Below are positions 1 to 11,866 of a stretch of 60,000 nt of DNA, in pieces. The DNA lies in assembly GCA_014529385.2 (NCBI GenBank), contig CM043963.1, forward strand, positions 107,640,412 through 107,700,411, read 5' to 3'. The position numbers and the translations under genes were made by a program. The stretch comes from Adiantum capillus-veneris. Taxonomy: Eukaryota > Streptophyta > Polypodiopsida > Polypodiales > Pteridaceae. Position 1 is the stretch's first letter. Each line of letters starts with the position of its first letter. Under the pieces are notes generated by a model. That model was not told the origin of the DNA, ran no database searches, and was given only the letters and a program-made list of their open reading frames with translations.

Positions 1-116
1 AACGATGTCGTAGGGTAAGATAGGGATCCTCTACCCGCTAGAAAAAGGACTAATGAATAGGTTTTATATTCTCTACCCCATAGTCAAGGACGACTATGAT
101 TTCAAGAGAGAGGTAA

Positions 117-1497
117 TGTCATAATAACTAATATATAATCCTCCTAAATGATTTTCTCATGTTAAACTGATCATTTAATGTGGGGAAGTATTAGGGGAGA
201 AAAAGATAGAATATTGGTTAAGTTGGCAGACCGATCACAGTAGGGATCCAAAGGAGGGAAAATAGGGATCCAAAAGGGGGGCCATCAGCAAAAGAGCAAT
301 GTGCAACAATGGGCTTCAAAGACCCTAAGGTTCAGCCCACTAAGACTTCCAAAATGCTAAGGTTCCAAAATTCAAAGGTTCTGTTCAATGGTCAAACTCT
401 AGGTAAATTGGATGCTTGTGGGAAGACTCAAAAGTCTTCCCACATCCCTATCTTGGAGGGGGAAAGCCCTTTTAATAAGGGATGAGAAAGAAACACACAC
501 ATACTCGAGCAAGCTTCCTTTACACAAAGGGAATAGGGGATACATGTCAGATCCCTAGCCCAGTTGGCCCCAAGGTGCATTCAAATCCTATTGGATGGCC
601 ATAGAGGTGGACCAATGAGAATTTGGCTAGAGTACATTTAGTTTAATTAATTAAAAAACACTTGATAAAAGAACCAATAGAAATTAAGCTCTCTAGAAGA
701 CTATTGGACAAGTCTCCCAAAGGGTCCAATGAGCATTCAGCAACCCAATGGCTTGCCTAATTCCTATTGGCCAGAAGACTAAGGGTCCAATGAGAGTTTA
801 ATTGCATTAATTAAATATCTAAAGCTCTCACAAAAGGGGAAAGGGGGACACATGTCACAAGGCTATCACTTATACTTCTTAATTATCATTGGCTAAGCTT
901 TGTAAGGTCCAATAGGATGCCAGCATGAGTAAAAAGCAAGAGGGGTCGACCAAGAGAGAGAGAGGGGGCTGATTTTTGCAAGACATTATCACACACACTC
1001 ACACAATATCATGTGTGGAGTAAAGAAGACTATCTCCTTCTCAAGCTTTAACGGAAAGCTCATCATCTACTCCAAGCTTGTGAGAAGGGAGGCCTACACC
1101 AACGACTCTTGGCTTTGTGATGCAAATCCAACCAAGAGCCAAGCTCCAATGCATGCTCATCTCCTTTACCATGCTAATTACTAAGCTATGCTAAGCTATT
1201 ATTAGTGATTATGTGAGGAGACATACTTCTTTCCTGTAAGAATACTCCTTCTTCCTCTTGATCTACTCTCATACCCCGCTAGCTCTCACCATCTTTGAAG
1301 GTGTGTGAGGTCTTGGGTCTGAGACCGTGAGGGAATTGATGTTGTGTTTTATAAGTGTGAGCTTGGTGCTTGAAGCTTCCATCTTCATTGCACAAGCAAG
1401 TTATTGAAGGAACACAAAGTATTGTATTGTAAAATGTCTCCCTTGATGGGGAAAACCTATAATACAAAGCCTTTTGGAGGGGGGATCGGCTCCATGT
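117..1497 (+). mobile_element. Family 1 gypsy LTR, fragment (probably a 3' LTR)
   Basis: This stretch is the reverse complement of the LTR at 22789-24371; shared blocks include the segments near 180-260 and 1279-1490. It begins TGTCATAATAA at 117, the same terminus as the other copy. It is preceded by a purine-rich run (AAGAGAGAGGTAA, about 104-116) of the kind that primes plus-strand synthesis just before a 3' LTR. I therefore read it as the 3' LTR of a plus-strand element whose body lies left of the window. The match is lost near 1497, so about 200 bp of LTR end is missing. Confidence 0.75.
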
Positions 1498-1564
1498 AAA
1501 TAATAACCTTTGGTAACCTTTTAATTGCACATAGAAATGTTTATTTTAATCTTCTAAATCAATG

Positions 1565-1855
1565 TCTTATCTATTCTAAAACAAATAGAGCTAAGAGTAT
1601 AGCTTCTAATGTTTAGAATTATACATTCGCACTAAGACAATATAACTAAAAAAATAGCCTCTAATGCTTAGAATTATTTATTTATCTGTTCTAAAACAAA
1701 TAGAGCTGAGAGTATAGCCTTTAATGTTTAGAATTATACATTTGCACTAAGACACTATAGCTAAAAAGATAGCCTATAGTGCTTAGAATTATTTATTTAT
1801 ACTAAAACAATAGAGTCAAAGAATAACTTCTATTGCTTAGAATTATACATGATTC
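1565..1855. repeat. About 115-bp AT-rich tandem repeat, roughly 2.5 units
   Basis: The phrase CTAAAACAAATAGAGCT recurs at about 1576, 1691 and (diverged) 1802. Each copy is followed by related 'TAGAATTATACAT' and 'TAGAATTATTTATTTAT' half-units, so each unit contains two diverged sub-repeats. No coding potential is visible. It directly follows the truncated LTR and may be satellite-like filler or internal repeats of an unknown element. Confidence 0.7.
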
Positions 1856-2992
1856 AAATCTATCCATTTTTTTTTATTTTTTATGTTTTAACATTAAAAA
1901 TAATATATTTTCTTAAAAAATCAAAGGATTTTTTAAGTTGACAATTCAACCTCTCTATGTCGGGGGTAACCTGACACTTTGGTGAAGGGAATTGTACCTA
2001 AAACACGTAAATCTGGGCTTTTTATACTATTTTGAAATCGATCAATATTGTTTCAACCGATACAATATCGATCGATAGTCTTTCGATCGGTATGTAAGTA
2101 GTAAAACGTTATTTTGAATAAAGCTGACGTGATAGCGAATAATACGCGCGAATAAATCTTTGAAACATATTAATTGACCATTATTCACAAATATAATGAA
2201 TGTCGAATAATGAATCATGCAATCCAGTAGACGATTAGACATTGTTGTCATCATGACAATAAGATCTTCCTCAAAGGCAAGCACATTGAACACTTTTTTC
2301 ATGCCTACAAAAGCATTTATCACTTGTGACATACTAACACATATGGCTAGGTCAGAAACATCATCAACAATAAAGAAATCAAAGAACAAAGCGATAAGCA
2401 AAAAGAAAAACAATGAAAAGCAACAACAACCAGCATATGGCAACAACATATATACAAATATTGGCAAAAGCAATGTGGCCAACAACAACCAACAATAAGC
2501 ATTGTGTAGAAATGTGTAGCCTCAGTTTGTGCACCACCCTCTTTGTGTAGGGGAGGAGTGTGCTCCTCAACCCACCTACCTAGTTTATGTGTAGGGGAGG
2601 CTTTGTGTTCCTTCTACATAGGCATGTTCTAGGGGAGGATTGTGTACACAATTTTTTTTCAGGAAAGACAATTTGTGTGTCTCACCCTTTGTGTGTTTTG
2701 AGGGGAGGCAGTTTGTGTAATTGCTACTTATCATCAACAACCTATCATGCAACAAAACCCACAAGGGGAGGGTTGTTGGGGGTGTGAGCTTTGTTGCACC
2801 TCTTGTATGTGAACACCCTCTCCATGTCATGTGCCAATGTGCCAGCCATGTAAGTATTACCCATGTGAATCCATGTGTACCATGTGATGCCCTAAAGGCC
2901 ATGTGAAGGGTTAGCATCTCGCCCTCCTTTGGAGAAGAGTCAACTATCTTTTGGAGATCTGCAAATCCACATGTGGTGCCTACATAAGAAGG
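1856..2992. other. Non-coding AT-rich stretch followed by a G-rich repeat-like stretch
   Basis: No gene is supported. About 1860-2500 is AT-rich, with an 82-codon glutamine/asparagine/lysine-rich frame on the plus strand ending at 2498 that could be a decayed gag tail. About 2520-2920 repeats a loose 'GTGTAGGGGAGG / TTTGTGT' motif and looks like LTR or leader sequence of an unidentified element. Confidence 0.4.
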
Positions 2993-3150
2993 ATCTTTAT
3001 ACTCACGAGTTTATCTAATGTAATCACTATGTTCATTTTCAACATGAATGGTTCGTTGTGGTATCCACATAATCTTTATACTCACGAGTTTATCTAATGC
3101 AATCACTATGTTCATTTTCAATATGAATGGTTCGTTGTGGTATCCACATA
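2993..3150. repeat. 79-bp tandem duplication
   Basis: Two near-identical units start at 2993 and 3072 (ATCTTTATACTCACGAGTTT...), each ending in GTTCGTTGTGGTATCCACATAA. Only a few substitutions separate them, so the duplication looks recent compared with its surroundings. Confidence 0.85.
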
Positions 3151-3599
3151 ACCTTTCAATTTGGTGAGAAACATAGTACCAAGTCTCTATGGCATATGCA
3201 AAATGGCTTGATTTAACTTGATAATTTTAACAAGAGGAAAAGTAGGTTCTTCATGCTACTTTGCCATTACTCTCTCACATCATCGCAGCACCGTCGTTGT
3301 AAACCACCTCACCTCCTATAACACCTTCATCCTCATCCCCTTTATAGCTCTTGCCTCCCTTCACCTTCTCTCCCATCGTCTAGCACCCTCATATTAGCAC
3401 CATTCCCATCATTGCCACCATTGAACCAAATGTCTTAGGCTCCCTCCTATCAACCAACTAGGAAGATTGAAGGAATGACTGAAAGCTGGAGTCTTGCTCC
3501 ACGTAAGAGAACAATTGCAGCCAAGGCAACCATGTAGGTATGGACATAAACAAAAGATTAGCCAGTAGCACCGACAATATCTATAAGACATAATGCTAC
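3151..3599. other. No gene seen
   Basis: This is non-coding sequence with a C/T-rich part near 3270-3420. It separates the tandem repeat from the start of the decayed gypsy body. I see no recognisable element boundary here. Confidence 0.4.
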
Positions 3600-3634
3600 C
3601 AAGCAATAAGTCAAAGAAACATTTTACCATTCAA

Positions 3635-4830
3635 TTAGATGACTAATGTTGTTAACAAAGAACCACCAAAAAGTGCAAACATTAATAGTAGCTCACTATT
3701 TAGATGACTAATGTTGTACACAAAAGAACCACCAAAAAGTGCAAACATTAATAGTAGCTCATAGCTATGCTTCTTTCCTTTGTAAGGCTTGAGTAGTCTC
3801 ACATGGTTAACATTGTGACTGAGCCAATGGTTGGGCAACTTTAATTGATAAGTTATCTCATTAATTGGCTTAAGAATTTTAAAAGAAATGACCATAGTAT
3901 CTTTTTGCTAGTTTAGCATAATACTCTTGGTGGCTCGTAGGATTCTTGCCGGTAGTATGCCTTAGATCAGCCTTGAGAAACTTTAGCAAGACCCAATCAT
4001 TTTTCTTAAAGGCTAAGGCTCTTTTGTGCTTATTAGCAGCAACCATTTTTGCCTGCTGTGAGATGGATATAACCTTTTTAATATCTAGGAAAGATTCTTG
4101 TAAGTCTCAGCTATATTCATCAGCAGCGAAGATCTTCCCATATACTTTAAGTGGTAAGGGATTGTTGGATCTTCCCTCTTTAACCTCGAAAGGTGCGTTC
4201 CCCCATAGAAGTATGTACAATGTCACTGTACACATACTCTACAAGAGGATTTTGATCTACTTCCATGACATAGGCTTTTGGTAGATTCAAGCATCATTCG
4301 ATTAGTTATTTCACTTTGGTCATCCATTTGTGGATGATAGACTGAAAGAGAAATTTAATCTACCTCCTAGATTCTGAAAGAGATCATTCTAGAAATTACT
4401 GGTCATTCTAGAATCTTTGTTCAACATTGTGGATGCTGGCAAGCCATGATACTTGAAAATTTGAGATCTAAAGAGGGTTGTCGTTTGATGTGCCTTAATA
4501 GTCTTTTTGATAGGCATAGAGTGTGTCTTCTTGCTAAGCTTGTCAATTGAAACAATTCAAGTTGCTTCCTTTGATCAAATTTCAATTTTTGGTATACCAT
4601 GCATTTTGAAACATACTCTTGTATGTTTACTTTTCATGGTAGACTAACAGAAATACATTTCTACTCCTCAAAGAGTAGATTATGGAATCCCTCTCTGCCC
4701 CGCATAAGGAGAAGCATGGGATTCATACATGACTTTCTTATTGTATTGGTGAGTAGCACATAGCCTAGTGCTGTTTGGAATATAACCATCCTTCAAGGTG
4801 AATGGTTCTTTTTTTCTTCCCTAATGTAAA
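3635..4830 (-). pseudogene. Family 1 gypsy integrase, decayed
   Basis: Read on the minus strand, the region gives pieces of a Ty3/gypsy integrase. A trace of the core (a 'HPQ-D-Q' type motif around 4320-4345) comes first, then a long helix-rich linker ('KHKRALAFKKNDWVLLKF' near 3980-4040). Next is the C-terminal 'YYG' segment followed by 'YQLKLP...NHVRLLKPYKG' near 3780-3880, usual just before a gypsy chromodomain. Several stops and frameshifts break it. It lies downstream of the RNase H block of the same element. A 74-bp direct duplication disrupts its end. Confidence 0.6.
3636..3770. repeat. 74-bp tandem duplication in the integrase remnant
   Basis: GATGACTAATGTTGT...AAGAACCACCAAAAAGTGCA starts at 3639 and again at 3713 with very few changes. 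The duplication repeats the short peptide 'ELLLMFALFGGS' on the minus strand, so it arose after the ORF had decayed. Confidence 0.85.
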
Positions 4831-4842
4831 GGCTGTAATTAC

Positions 4843-6110
4843 CTACTTAAAGTCTTGGTCAATAGCATACTCATCTATCATAAAACATAGATCATTGTGA
4901 GTTGCTATAGACACCACATTTACCCTTGGCCATTGTGAAAGTGCATTGACCACTTGATCGTGCTTGCCAACAATGTGAGCAATATGAAATTTAAATTGTG
5001 AAAGAAAATTTACCCACCTCATTTTTTTGTCGGAGAGCTTGGTTTGCATCATGAAGTTCTTGAGGCTTTGTGATCCATTCATAGGATGAATGGAGTCCCC
5101 CAAGAGATAGTGCTTCCATGTGTTTAGGGCATGTAGAACATCTAAAAGGTCTTTTTTGTATATGCCCAAGACCCGTTCATCAACATTGAGCCTTCGGTTC
5201 TCATATGCTTTGGCATGCCCTTCTTGAAGCAAAACTGCTCCAAGGCAGTCATCACAAGCATCACATTGGACCTCAAATGGCTTCAAGAGACCCGGAAGCA
5301 TGAAACTGGTCGGGAGGTAAGCTTCTCTTTGAGCTTGTCAAAAGAATTTTGTTATGTAGCAATACATGAGTACTTAACGTTATTCCTTATTAAGTCATGC
5401 AATGGTCCTGCTATTTGAGAGAATTTTGCTATGAAGCATCTATAGTATGCACACATACCAATAAAGCTTCTTAGCTCATGTAGATTCCTTGGATTAGGCC
5501 ATGCTTTTATTACCTCCAACTTTGATGGATTCATATATATACCATCTTGAGAGATAATGTGACCTAAATATTGAATCTCTTGTAGGAAAAATTCACTTTT
5601 CTTTTGATTAATAAAAAGCTTATTCTCTCTCACAACTTGAAAGATTACCTGAAGGTGTCACTTGTACTCCTCAAGAGAATTTGAGTAGCCTGAAGAATTT
5701 TTTTCCATCGTGAGTTTGAATGTGGCTCGAGCATTTTCTAGGCCAAAACTTGTAGCTTATCAAATAGGTCTTCTACCTGCGGCACCTGGAAATCTTTTTT
5801 TTTGTAATGATCCTATTTAGTGCTTTATAGTTGACACACATGTGATATGTGTTATCTTTCTTTTTCACTAAAAGTAATCGTGAACAGAATGGAGAGGAGC
5901 TAGGACTCACCATCCCTTTTTTCACCAATTCATGCACTTGCCTCATGATCTCCTCTTGTTGAGCTTGTGAAACTCAATAAGGAGGTTTATTAGGCGGTGA
6001 GCTTCCTAGTAGAAGCTCTATTGCATGGTCATCATCCCCTCATTTTGGAGGTAGCTCACTAGGGATGTCATAAATGAAAACATCTTGGAATCCAATTAGG
6101 AAATTAGAAA
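4843..6110 (-). pseudogene. Family 1 gypsy reverse transcriptase and RNase H, decayed
   Basis: On the minus strand, 4843-5301 encodes an RNase H-like block ('FEVQCDACDDCLGAVLLQ', later 'MRWVNFLSQFKFHIAHIVGKHDQVVNALS'). 5352-5633 encodes the RT thumb/connection ('SEFFLQEIQYLGHIISQDG', 'SFIGMCAYYRCFIAKFS'). Further remnants of the RT palm lie up to about 6000, including a LTKKGMV-type segment near 5920. The same motifs occur intact in the copy at 19487-21556. Stops and frameshifts separate the blocks, and several RNase H residues are altered. This copy cannot make a working polyprotein. Confidence 0.75.
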
Positions 6111-8080
6111 ACTCTTATTCCTCTTGATTCCCTTTATTGTTACTTGTGAAAACATTAGAATCATTTACAGATTCTCTAACAAAAATCATATACGCAAAAA
6201 TAGAGCTTTTCATTGACTTATCAAAAGCAAGCATATTTACCAGGGGTATCATTTCCCCGACTCATTAGCATCTATGTACATGCTCTTTTCCCATTAGGTG
6301 AAATAGATTCTCCTTTCAGGGAACTTCATTTTGGCAGCCATGCGATTGAACCATGGTGCCCCTAAGATAACATCCTCATGTTGGAGAGGAGAGATTAAAA
6401 AAAGTCTTCTTTGTTGACGTAGCTTTGGACATGAAGCCTCAACTTCCCAATCAAGGGAGTAAATAAGGCTTGCTGACCCTTGAAAGCTGCATTGGCATTT
6501 ATAGTGTCTTCCATCTCAAAAGCTTGAATGCCCAACTCCGTTGATATGAAGTTGTGATAGAGTCAGGGTCAAAGAGAATAAGGGCATCATGATCCCTTAC
6601 TTTTTCCCAAGCATAGGAGAGGGATGAGCCTTTGCAATGAGTATCCTCTTTTGGAGCTTCAACCATGGAAGCTCTAGGAGTGTCATTGCGTACATTTCTT
6701 TGGGGCAAGAACGATAACCATGTCCTTGCTCCCCACACTTAGAGCATTTATGGTCTTTACGAAAGGCCTCTAATTCTTTGGGAGAGAGCTTATTTTCACC
6801 TTTGTAAGCTCCTTTCTCCTTGGCCTTGTTGTTGTTGCTGATGGTGTTGCCTTGGGAAGAGTTTTGAACATTTCTCTTCCCTTTAGCTCCATTTCGATCC
6901 TTATTTTCCATGGGCTTGAAATTTCCTCATGCCCCCTGTTGGAGATTGATCCTTGAAGCAACCATAGTGTGGTGGATGACTTCGGTGATAGTGCTAGGCC
7001 ATTGTGAGTTGACATACTTGGCCATTTCTTCAGGTAATACCGCACAAAATTGTGGCTTTTGTTCGGAGAAGTCTATCCTTTAAAAGACTATAGCTTTGAG
7101 ATGTAAATCCCAAAACTTGTCTACATAGTCGTGGATAGACTCGTTGAAGAGCAGCTTCAAGCTTTGCCATTTGATGAGCACTTTGTCCTTGGCATCGCTT
7201 GCAAGGAATTGCTTCATTATGGAAACTTGTAGAATTTTCCATATCTTTGGGGCTTCGACATTGCCATGAAGACTAGCCCACCATTGACGAGCAGATTTCT
7301 AGAAGTGCATAGCTACATGGTGTAGCTTGGAGGACTCCGTGAAGCCCTCGTCTCCAAAGGCCGCATCAAATTATTGGATGAAGGCCAATACTTTGTCTGT
7401 GGCACCAAAGGTGCCATCATAAGTAAGAAAAGAAATACTCTTTCCTTCCTCTTTAAACTTCTTGAGCTTTTGTGATCTTCACTATGCAGGGTATGATTTG
7501 TGATGTCCTCCCCTCTTGTATTATCTAGGGGAATATAGCCATAGCTTTCATCAAAAGAGGAGTAAGGTGAAGAAGAGGGAGAAGAGGGTGACCTCTTTCT
7601 TGCCTTTTTCTTCCTTTGTTTCCTCTCTTCCCTTTCTGAGTGACGAGGAGAAGGACTATGGGTTGATCGTTTCCTCATGAGAGGAGTTGGCGATAGTCTA
7701 GACCGTCATCTTTATGGAGCCGCATCTTCAGAGGAACTTAGAGATTCAATTCTTTCTCGTTCTTTGGATTCCTCTTCTCTTATGGGAGAGAGTCTTCTTG
7801 TGGGAGTCTCATCAAGAGGCCTCCTAAAATCTCTCTCCTCTTGGAGAGGAAGGAAAATCCCATAAGCACGAAGTTGTTGGGTAACTTCGGCTTGCAAAGT
7901 AGGGTTGCCCATAGATTGATGCAACCTAGTAACAAGATAATTGATAAACATGGGAGCATCATGATTGGCACCTTCATGTGCAAAATCAAAGTAATCAATC
8001 TTCATTCTACTCTCTTGGTTATTGTCAGCAATACTAATTATACTTGTGTGTTTACTGAGTATATCCTTTGGCAATTCAAA
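6111..8080 (-). pseudogene. Family 1 gypsy gag and protease, decayed
   Basis: The minus strand reads, in order, a gag N-terminus (from about 8038, 'DNNQESRMKIDYFDFAHEG'), an RS/E-rich region (7313-7678), a retrotransposon gag core (7030-7320) and a CCHC zinc knuckle 'CSKCGEQGHGYRSC' (about 6710-6750). A protease-like segment ('LILFDPDS', near 6575) and the protease-RT linker follow. Each block matches the gag-PR part of the copy at 19487-22371. At least four frame breaks interrupt it. Gag would form the particle and the knuckle would bind the genomic RNA; neither can be made whole here. Confidence 0.75.
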
Positions 8081-8429
8081 ACCTTAGTTGCTACTCCTCT
8101 TAGCCGTTGAAAATAAGCACTTATCTACACCCATGGCTCGAATTGGTTAATTATAGAGAGTAGCGGGGTGGGTCTAACATAGCATAATTGCCAAGGGATA
8201 GCTCCTTTCGAACTTCTTATGGCTCAATAATGGTAAATACGTAGGCAAGTCTAAAAAGACCCCATTATTAAGACCAAAGCTCCCGAGGTGTGCACCATAT
8301 CCCACATAGCGGGCTCAACAAAGCCGATAAGAGATCCCAGTCCCACTTATCCTAATATAATTAACAAAATCAACCATTAATAGGCTACTTAAGGACCTCA
8401 CTTTTTAAGCAAGAAAAGAGAAACTAAAC

Positions 8430-8441
8430 GCTCTGATACCA
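8430..8441 (-). promoter_or_regulatory. Primer binding site, tRNA-iMet type (family 1, decayed copy)
   Basis: The minus strand reads TGGTATCAGAGC, the common plant LTR-retrotransposon PBS complementary to the 3' end of initiator tRNA-Met. It sits one base from the LTR edge at 8443. A leader of about 350 bp (to about 8080) separates it from gag, as in the better copy. Confidence 0.9.
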
Positions 8442-8442
8442 A

Positions 8443-8776
8443 TGTAATGGAAATGGCCTATGAACTTTGAGAATAGCGGAATTAAGAGAATTAGAGTGAG
8501 CATTTTTGTGAGATTACTTTGAGAACATAGAGGGTGAACTTAATTGATGGTAGCAACATGAACATAGTATTTAATTAACTTGGCATGAAAAATAGTTTTG
8601 CACGAGAGAGAGTATTAGAGAACATGACAATAGTTGAGGACCGAATTTACTTGGAACCGGTCCCCCCTCCAAAAGGCGTTTGTATTATAGATTCTCCCAT
8701 CAAGAGAGACTTGGTACAATACAATCTTTGTGTTCCTTGTGACCTTGGAGATGCTATGAAGCTGGAAAGCTTCATG
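8443..8776 (-). mobile_element. Family 1 gypsy 5' LTR, truncated
   Basis: The sequence from 8443 matches the PBS-proximal part of the LTR at 22789-24371, most clearly 8630-8772 against 22975-23125 (GTTGAGGACCG..., then CCTCCAAAAGGC). The match stops just after GCTTCATGCA near 8776, where copia sequence begins. About 1.2 kb of the LTR is therefore missing. Confidence 0.8.
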
Positions 8777-8779
8777 CAT

Positions 8780-9965
8780 CACGAGTGATAAGGGTAAAAA
8801 GAAGATGCATTGTCATTATTGTAAAGCTAATAATCACTTGATCAAGCAGTGTCCTAAGTTGAAGGCCAAAGAGGCTAAGAAGAAAGAGGGTGGTTCCACT
8901 GCAAATCCTGGTTCCACTACAAATGCAGTTATTGTTGAGTCTTCTGTGAAAGGAAACTGTGATGCTAATGATGATGCAAAATGGACTTTTAGTGCAGAGT
9001 GTACCTATAATCCTACTGTCCATGATGCATGCATAGTTGCTGCAGATTCACATGTGTGGTATTTTGATTGTGGTACTACAAAGCACATTACCTCACATCA
9101 TGATTTGTTCACCTCTCTTGAGTCTGTCCCTCATGGGAATTCAATTACTTGTGCCAATAATGCCTCTTATCCGGTTCAAGGAAATGAAAGATTGTGCTTA
9201 CTTCTGTAAATGGCAATTCTTTCACCCTTGTTGATGCACTTTATGTATCTGAGATCAAGAAGAATCTTTTGTCTGTATCTGCACTTGCTAGAATTGGTCT
9301 TGTGGTCAAATTTCTGGATTACAGATGTACTGTACAAGATCTCAGTTTCGGTGATGAAGTTGTTGCATCTAGCATTTTGTGTCATGAGCTGTATAAGCTC
9401 ACTTTGTATGACAAGTGAGGGTAGAATTTTACCAATGTAGTTGTGGAGTCAAAGGCTATTTTAGATGCAAAACTTTGGCATGTATGTTTTGGTCATCTGA
9501 ATTTTGCTAGTTTGCTGCGTTTGCAGAAATATGATATGGTTGCTTCTTTGCCGCCTCTTCAAGCACTTGTCAAACATGTTTGTGAAGGCTGTATTTTGGG
9601 TAAGATACAGCATTCAAAGTTTCCAAAGGATGGTTTAGTTAGGGCCACATGAAGGTTGCAGCTTGTGCATAGTGATGTTTGTGGGCCCATGCAAACTTCG
9701 TCCTTGGGCAATTACCTTTACTTTGTGACTTTCATTGATGATTACTCCAGGCATGCATGGGTGTATCCGCTTAAAGCAAAGTTCAAATTTTTTATGTGCT
9801 TCAACAATTTCTTGCTATGGTTGAAAATGTCTCAAAATGTACTATGGGCACCCCCCGTTCTGATCAAGGGGGTGGAGTGTATGTCTCATGAATTTAATGC
9901 ATTTAACAGGATGTTGTGTTTGTGGAAGATTTTGTTCAACCCTTGCTGTCATGTACTAGAGACAG
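8780..9965 (+). pseudogene. Ty1/copia gag zinc knuckle, protease and integrase fragment
   Basis: The plus strand encodes a CCHC knuckle 'CHYCKANNHLIKQC' (about 8811-8855) and a copia protease segment 'WYFDCGTTKHIT' (about 9057-9092), where the usual D-S-G is D-C-G. The GAG-pre-integrase domain follows ('LWHVCFGHLNFASLLRLQ', with a CX2C-type 'CEGC', 9443-9652), then the integrase core start 'LVHSDVCGPM...YFVTFIDDYSRHAWVYPLK' (9656-9780). Stops near 9208 and 9650 and a decayed end make it non-functional. No RT or RNase H follows. It abuts an opposite-strand copia gag at 9976. Confidence 0.85.
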
Positions 9966-9975
9966 CAATGTAAGC

Positions 9976-10660
9976 TCAGAGGACATTTATGACACTTTGT
10001 TGCCTCCAAGTGCTAGCAAAAGTCTGGTAACAATCTGATAAGGCATCAAGAACAATCTGCACAAGGGAACTATCTGAAATTACTTCACCTGCAAAAATAA
10101 GTTGCTCATTGATATCCTTGACACCAGCAAGGAAAGTGTCCATGTCATCTTCCTCATGCATAATCTTTGATTCCAGCTCTTTACGCAACAATGCAATTTT
10201 AGCCTCAATTTGACTTGCATAAAGACCAGCCATAATATCCCAAGCTTGTTTTGTAGATTTTGTTGAGCGAATGTGAGGAGTAATAGTGTGCTTCATGGAC
10301 AGTGCAATCAATGCATGAGCCTGTGCGTCTTTTACATCCCAATGAGCTTGTTCTGTCGTAGGCAAAACAACTCTAACAGCAGCAATCCTTGCATCAAGAC
10401 TTGCAACATCGCCTACATACTCAAACTAGGACGTACATCAATGCCCTACACAATATTCTAGACCCTTTGACACAAGAACATGTTGCATCATGTAAGCCCA
10501 CATAGGGTAATTGTCCCCATTTAATCTATCCTCAGCAACAACAAACATCTTGAACACATTTGTGTTGTCGTCGACCATGGCGAATGCCTGCACCTGATGT
10601 GAAAACTGCCCAAAAAGAGGAGAAACAAAGCTGGAACAACACGTGCTATATAGCACAAAC
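9976..10660 (-). pseudogene. Ty1/copia gag, N-terminal part
   Basis: Two minus-strand frames give the copia gag N-terminus ('RLNGDNYPMWAYMMQHVL' in 10438-10656). The UBN2-type gag core follows ('HWDVKDAQAHALIALSMK', 'KQAWDIMAGLYASQIEAKIALLRKEL' in 9976-10365). They are separated by a frame break near 10370-10440. Gag builds the particle. The ORF stops in mid-gag at 9976, exactly where the oppositely oriented pol fragment ends, suggesting an inversion inside one element. Confidence 0.8.
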
Positions 10661-10894
10661 CATAGAAGATTGTAAGGGTCCTGTTATGCAGGAAATGGCA
10701 CTAACAAAAATTCTGCACAAAATGACCAAATAGCATGTGCAATACTGCAAGTAGTGGAAACGGAGGCCGAAATGAGTCTGAATAAAAAATCGGAGCAGAC
10801 TGAGCAATTGCTCGCCAAAGCTCATAGAATTTGGAGAAAGTGAGTAGGCGTGTGCTAGAGCTGCTGGCGACTAAGCCCGTGAGGATGCAAACTG

Positions 10895-11165
10895 CTCTAA
10901 TATCAATTGTTGGAATTAGGATTGCAGAAAAACACACACAGCTTGGAGAAGATGAAGGAAGCTCAAGGCACACAATAGAGAGTGTTTTACTTAGTGTGCA
11001 ATGGAAAGATAGATAGCCCTAGAATGATGGGCGTATATACAATGCACGGGGGAAAAAGCCTCCTAAAGAGGGAAAAAATGCCCTGGCGGTCCTAAGTGTG
11101 TTCACACACATCACTACCACATGTATATGGTAACATTAAACATGTACTCCAAGGCTTTCTCTATA
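10895..11165 (-). mobile_element. Copia 5' LTR (truncated) with PBS
   Basis: On the minus strand an LTR end ...CCTAATTCCAACA (edge at 10908) is followed by TTGATATTAGAGC (10895-10907), a diverged tRNA-iMet PBS. Gag follows at 10656. The LTR runs rightward to about 11165, where LINE sequence takes over. The distal LTR end is not visible. Confidence 0.65.
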
Positions 11166-11169
11166 CACA

Positions 11170-11680
11170 ATAATTAAGGGCATGTATGATATTTGTGTCT
11201 TGATGTGGAGAAAGTTTGTGAGAAAACACTTTTGGACATTCTCAAACTCTTTCCAAGTAGACGTAGAGATGCTACCATCCCATACTCAACTTCATAAAGA
11301 AGCACCAATGTCACCAACGGGTCAAAGAGGTATTTCTTTAGGACCCAAAATTTAATATGTCTTCCATTGCACATCTTCTCAAATGCATATTAAGGTCTCT
11401 TCTTGGATTCCAAGCATCTTGTAGCACAAGCATTCCGATTATAATTGGGAGGAATCTCAAGGCCAAGGTACTTGAGGCTCTTTACCACTTCAAGGGCTCT
11501 TTATTGTACACAATGCATAGCTTCTCCTTGTTGAGAGATTTCAAAATCATAAGCTTTATTTTGGAGCCATTCACAATCAGCCCACTATGCAAGAGAATGT
11601 TTTCCAAGACAATCATAAGCTTTTGTGAATCTTCTAATGTTACACTAGCTTTATGCCGCTATGGGCATGAGAGGGCTTGG
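11170..11680 (-). mobile_element. LINE fragment (RT C-terminal region), minus strand
   Basis: 11179-11400 matches 46690-46880 closely (CACTTTTGGACATTCTCAAACTC..., AGAAGCACC...TGTCACCAA). That segment encodes the end of the RT domain of the LINE on the minus strand at 45950-54430. Similarity continues weakly to about 11650. It is a scrap of the same LINE family. Confidence 0.75.
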
Positions 11681-11866
11681 TTGATAATTCACCACCTAGC
11701 CATGATAAGAATGAGGCTTGAATCATTCCTAGATCATTTATAATGTGTGGCCTATTGTCCACATGGTTCAGCCATCTAGGGTGCTTCAATCAGGCGATCT
11801 TTCCCTGAACCCTGCTTTCCGACTCAGCAGTCGGAAGGCAGTCAACATGTTCGTAGACATTATAGG

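Noticed and set aside
2042-2488. 148-codon hydrophobic minus-strand ORF with apparent membrane segments
   Set aside because: The hydrophobicity is the complement of an AT-rich, glutamine/lysine-rich plus-strand frame; no family-like motif and no supporting context.
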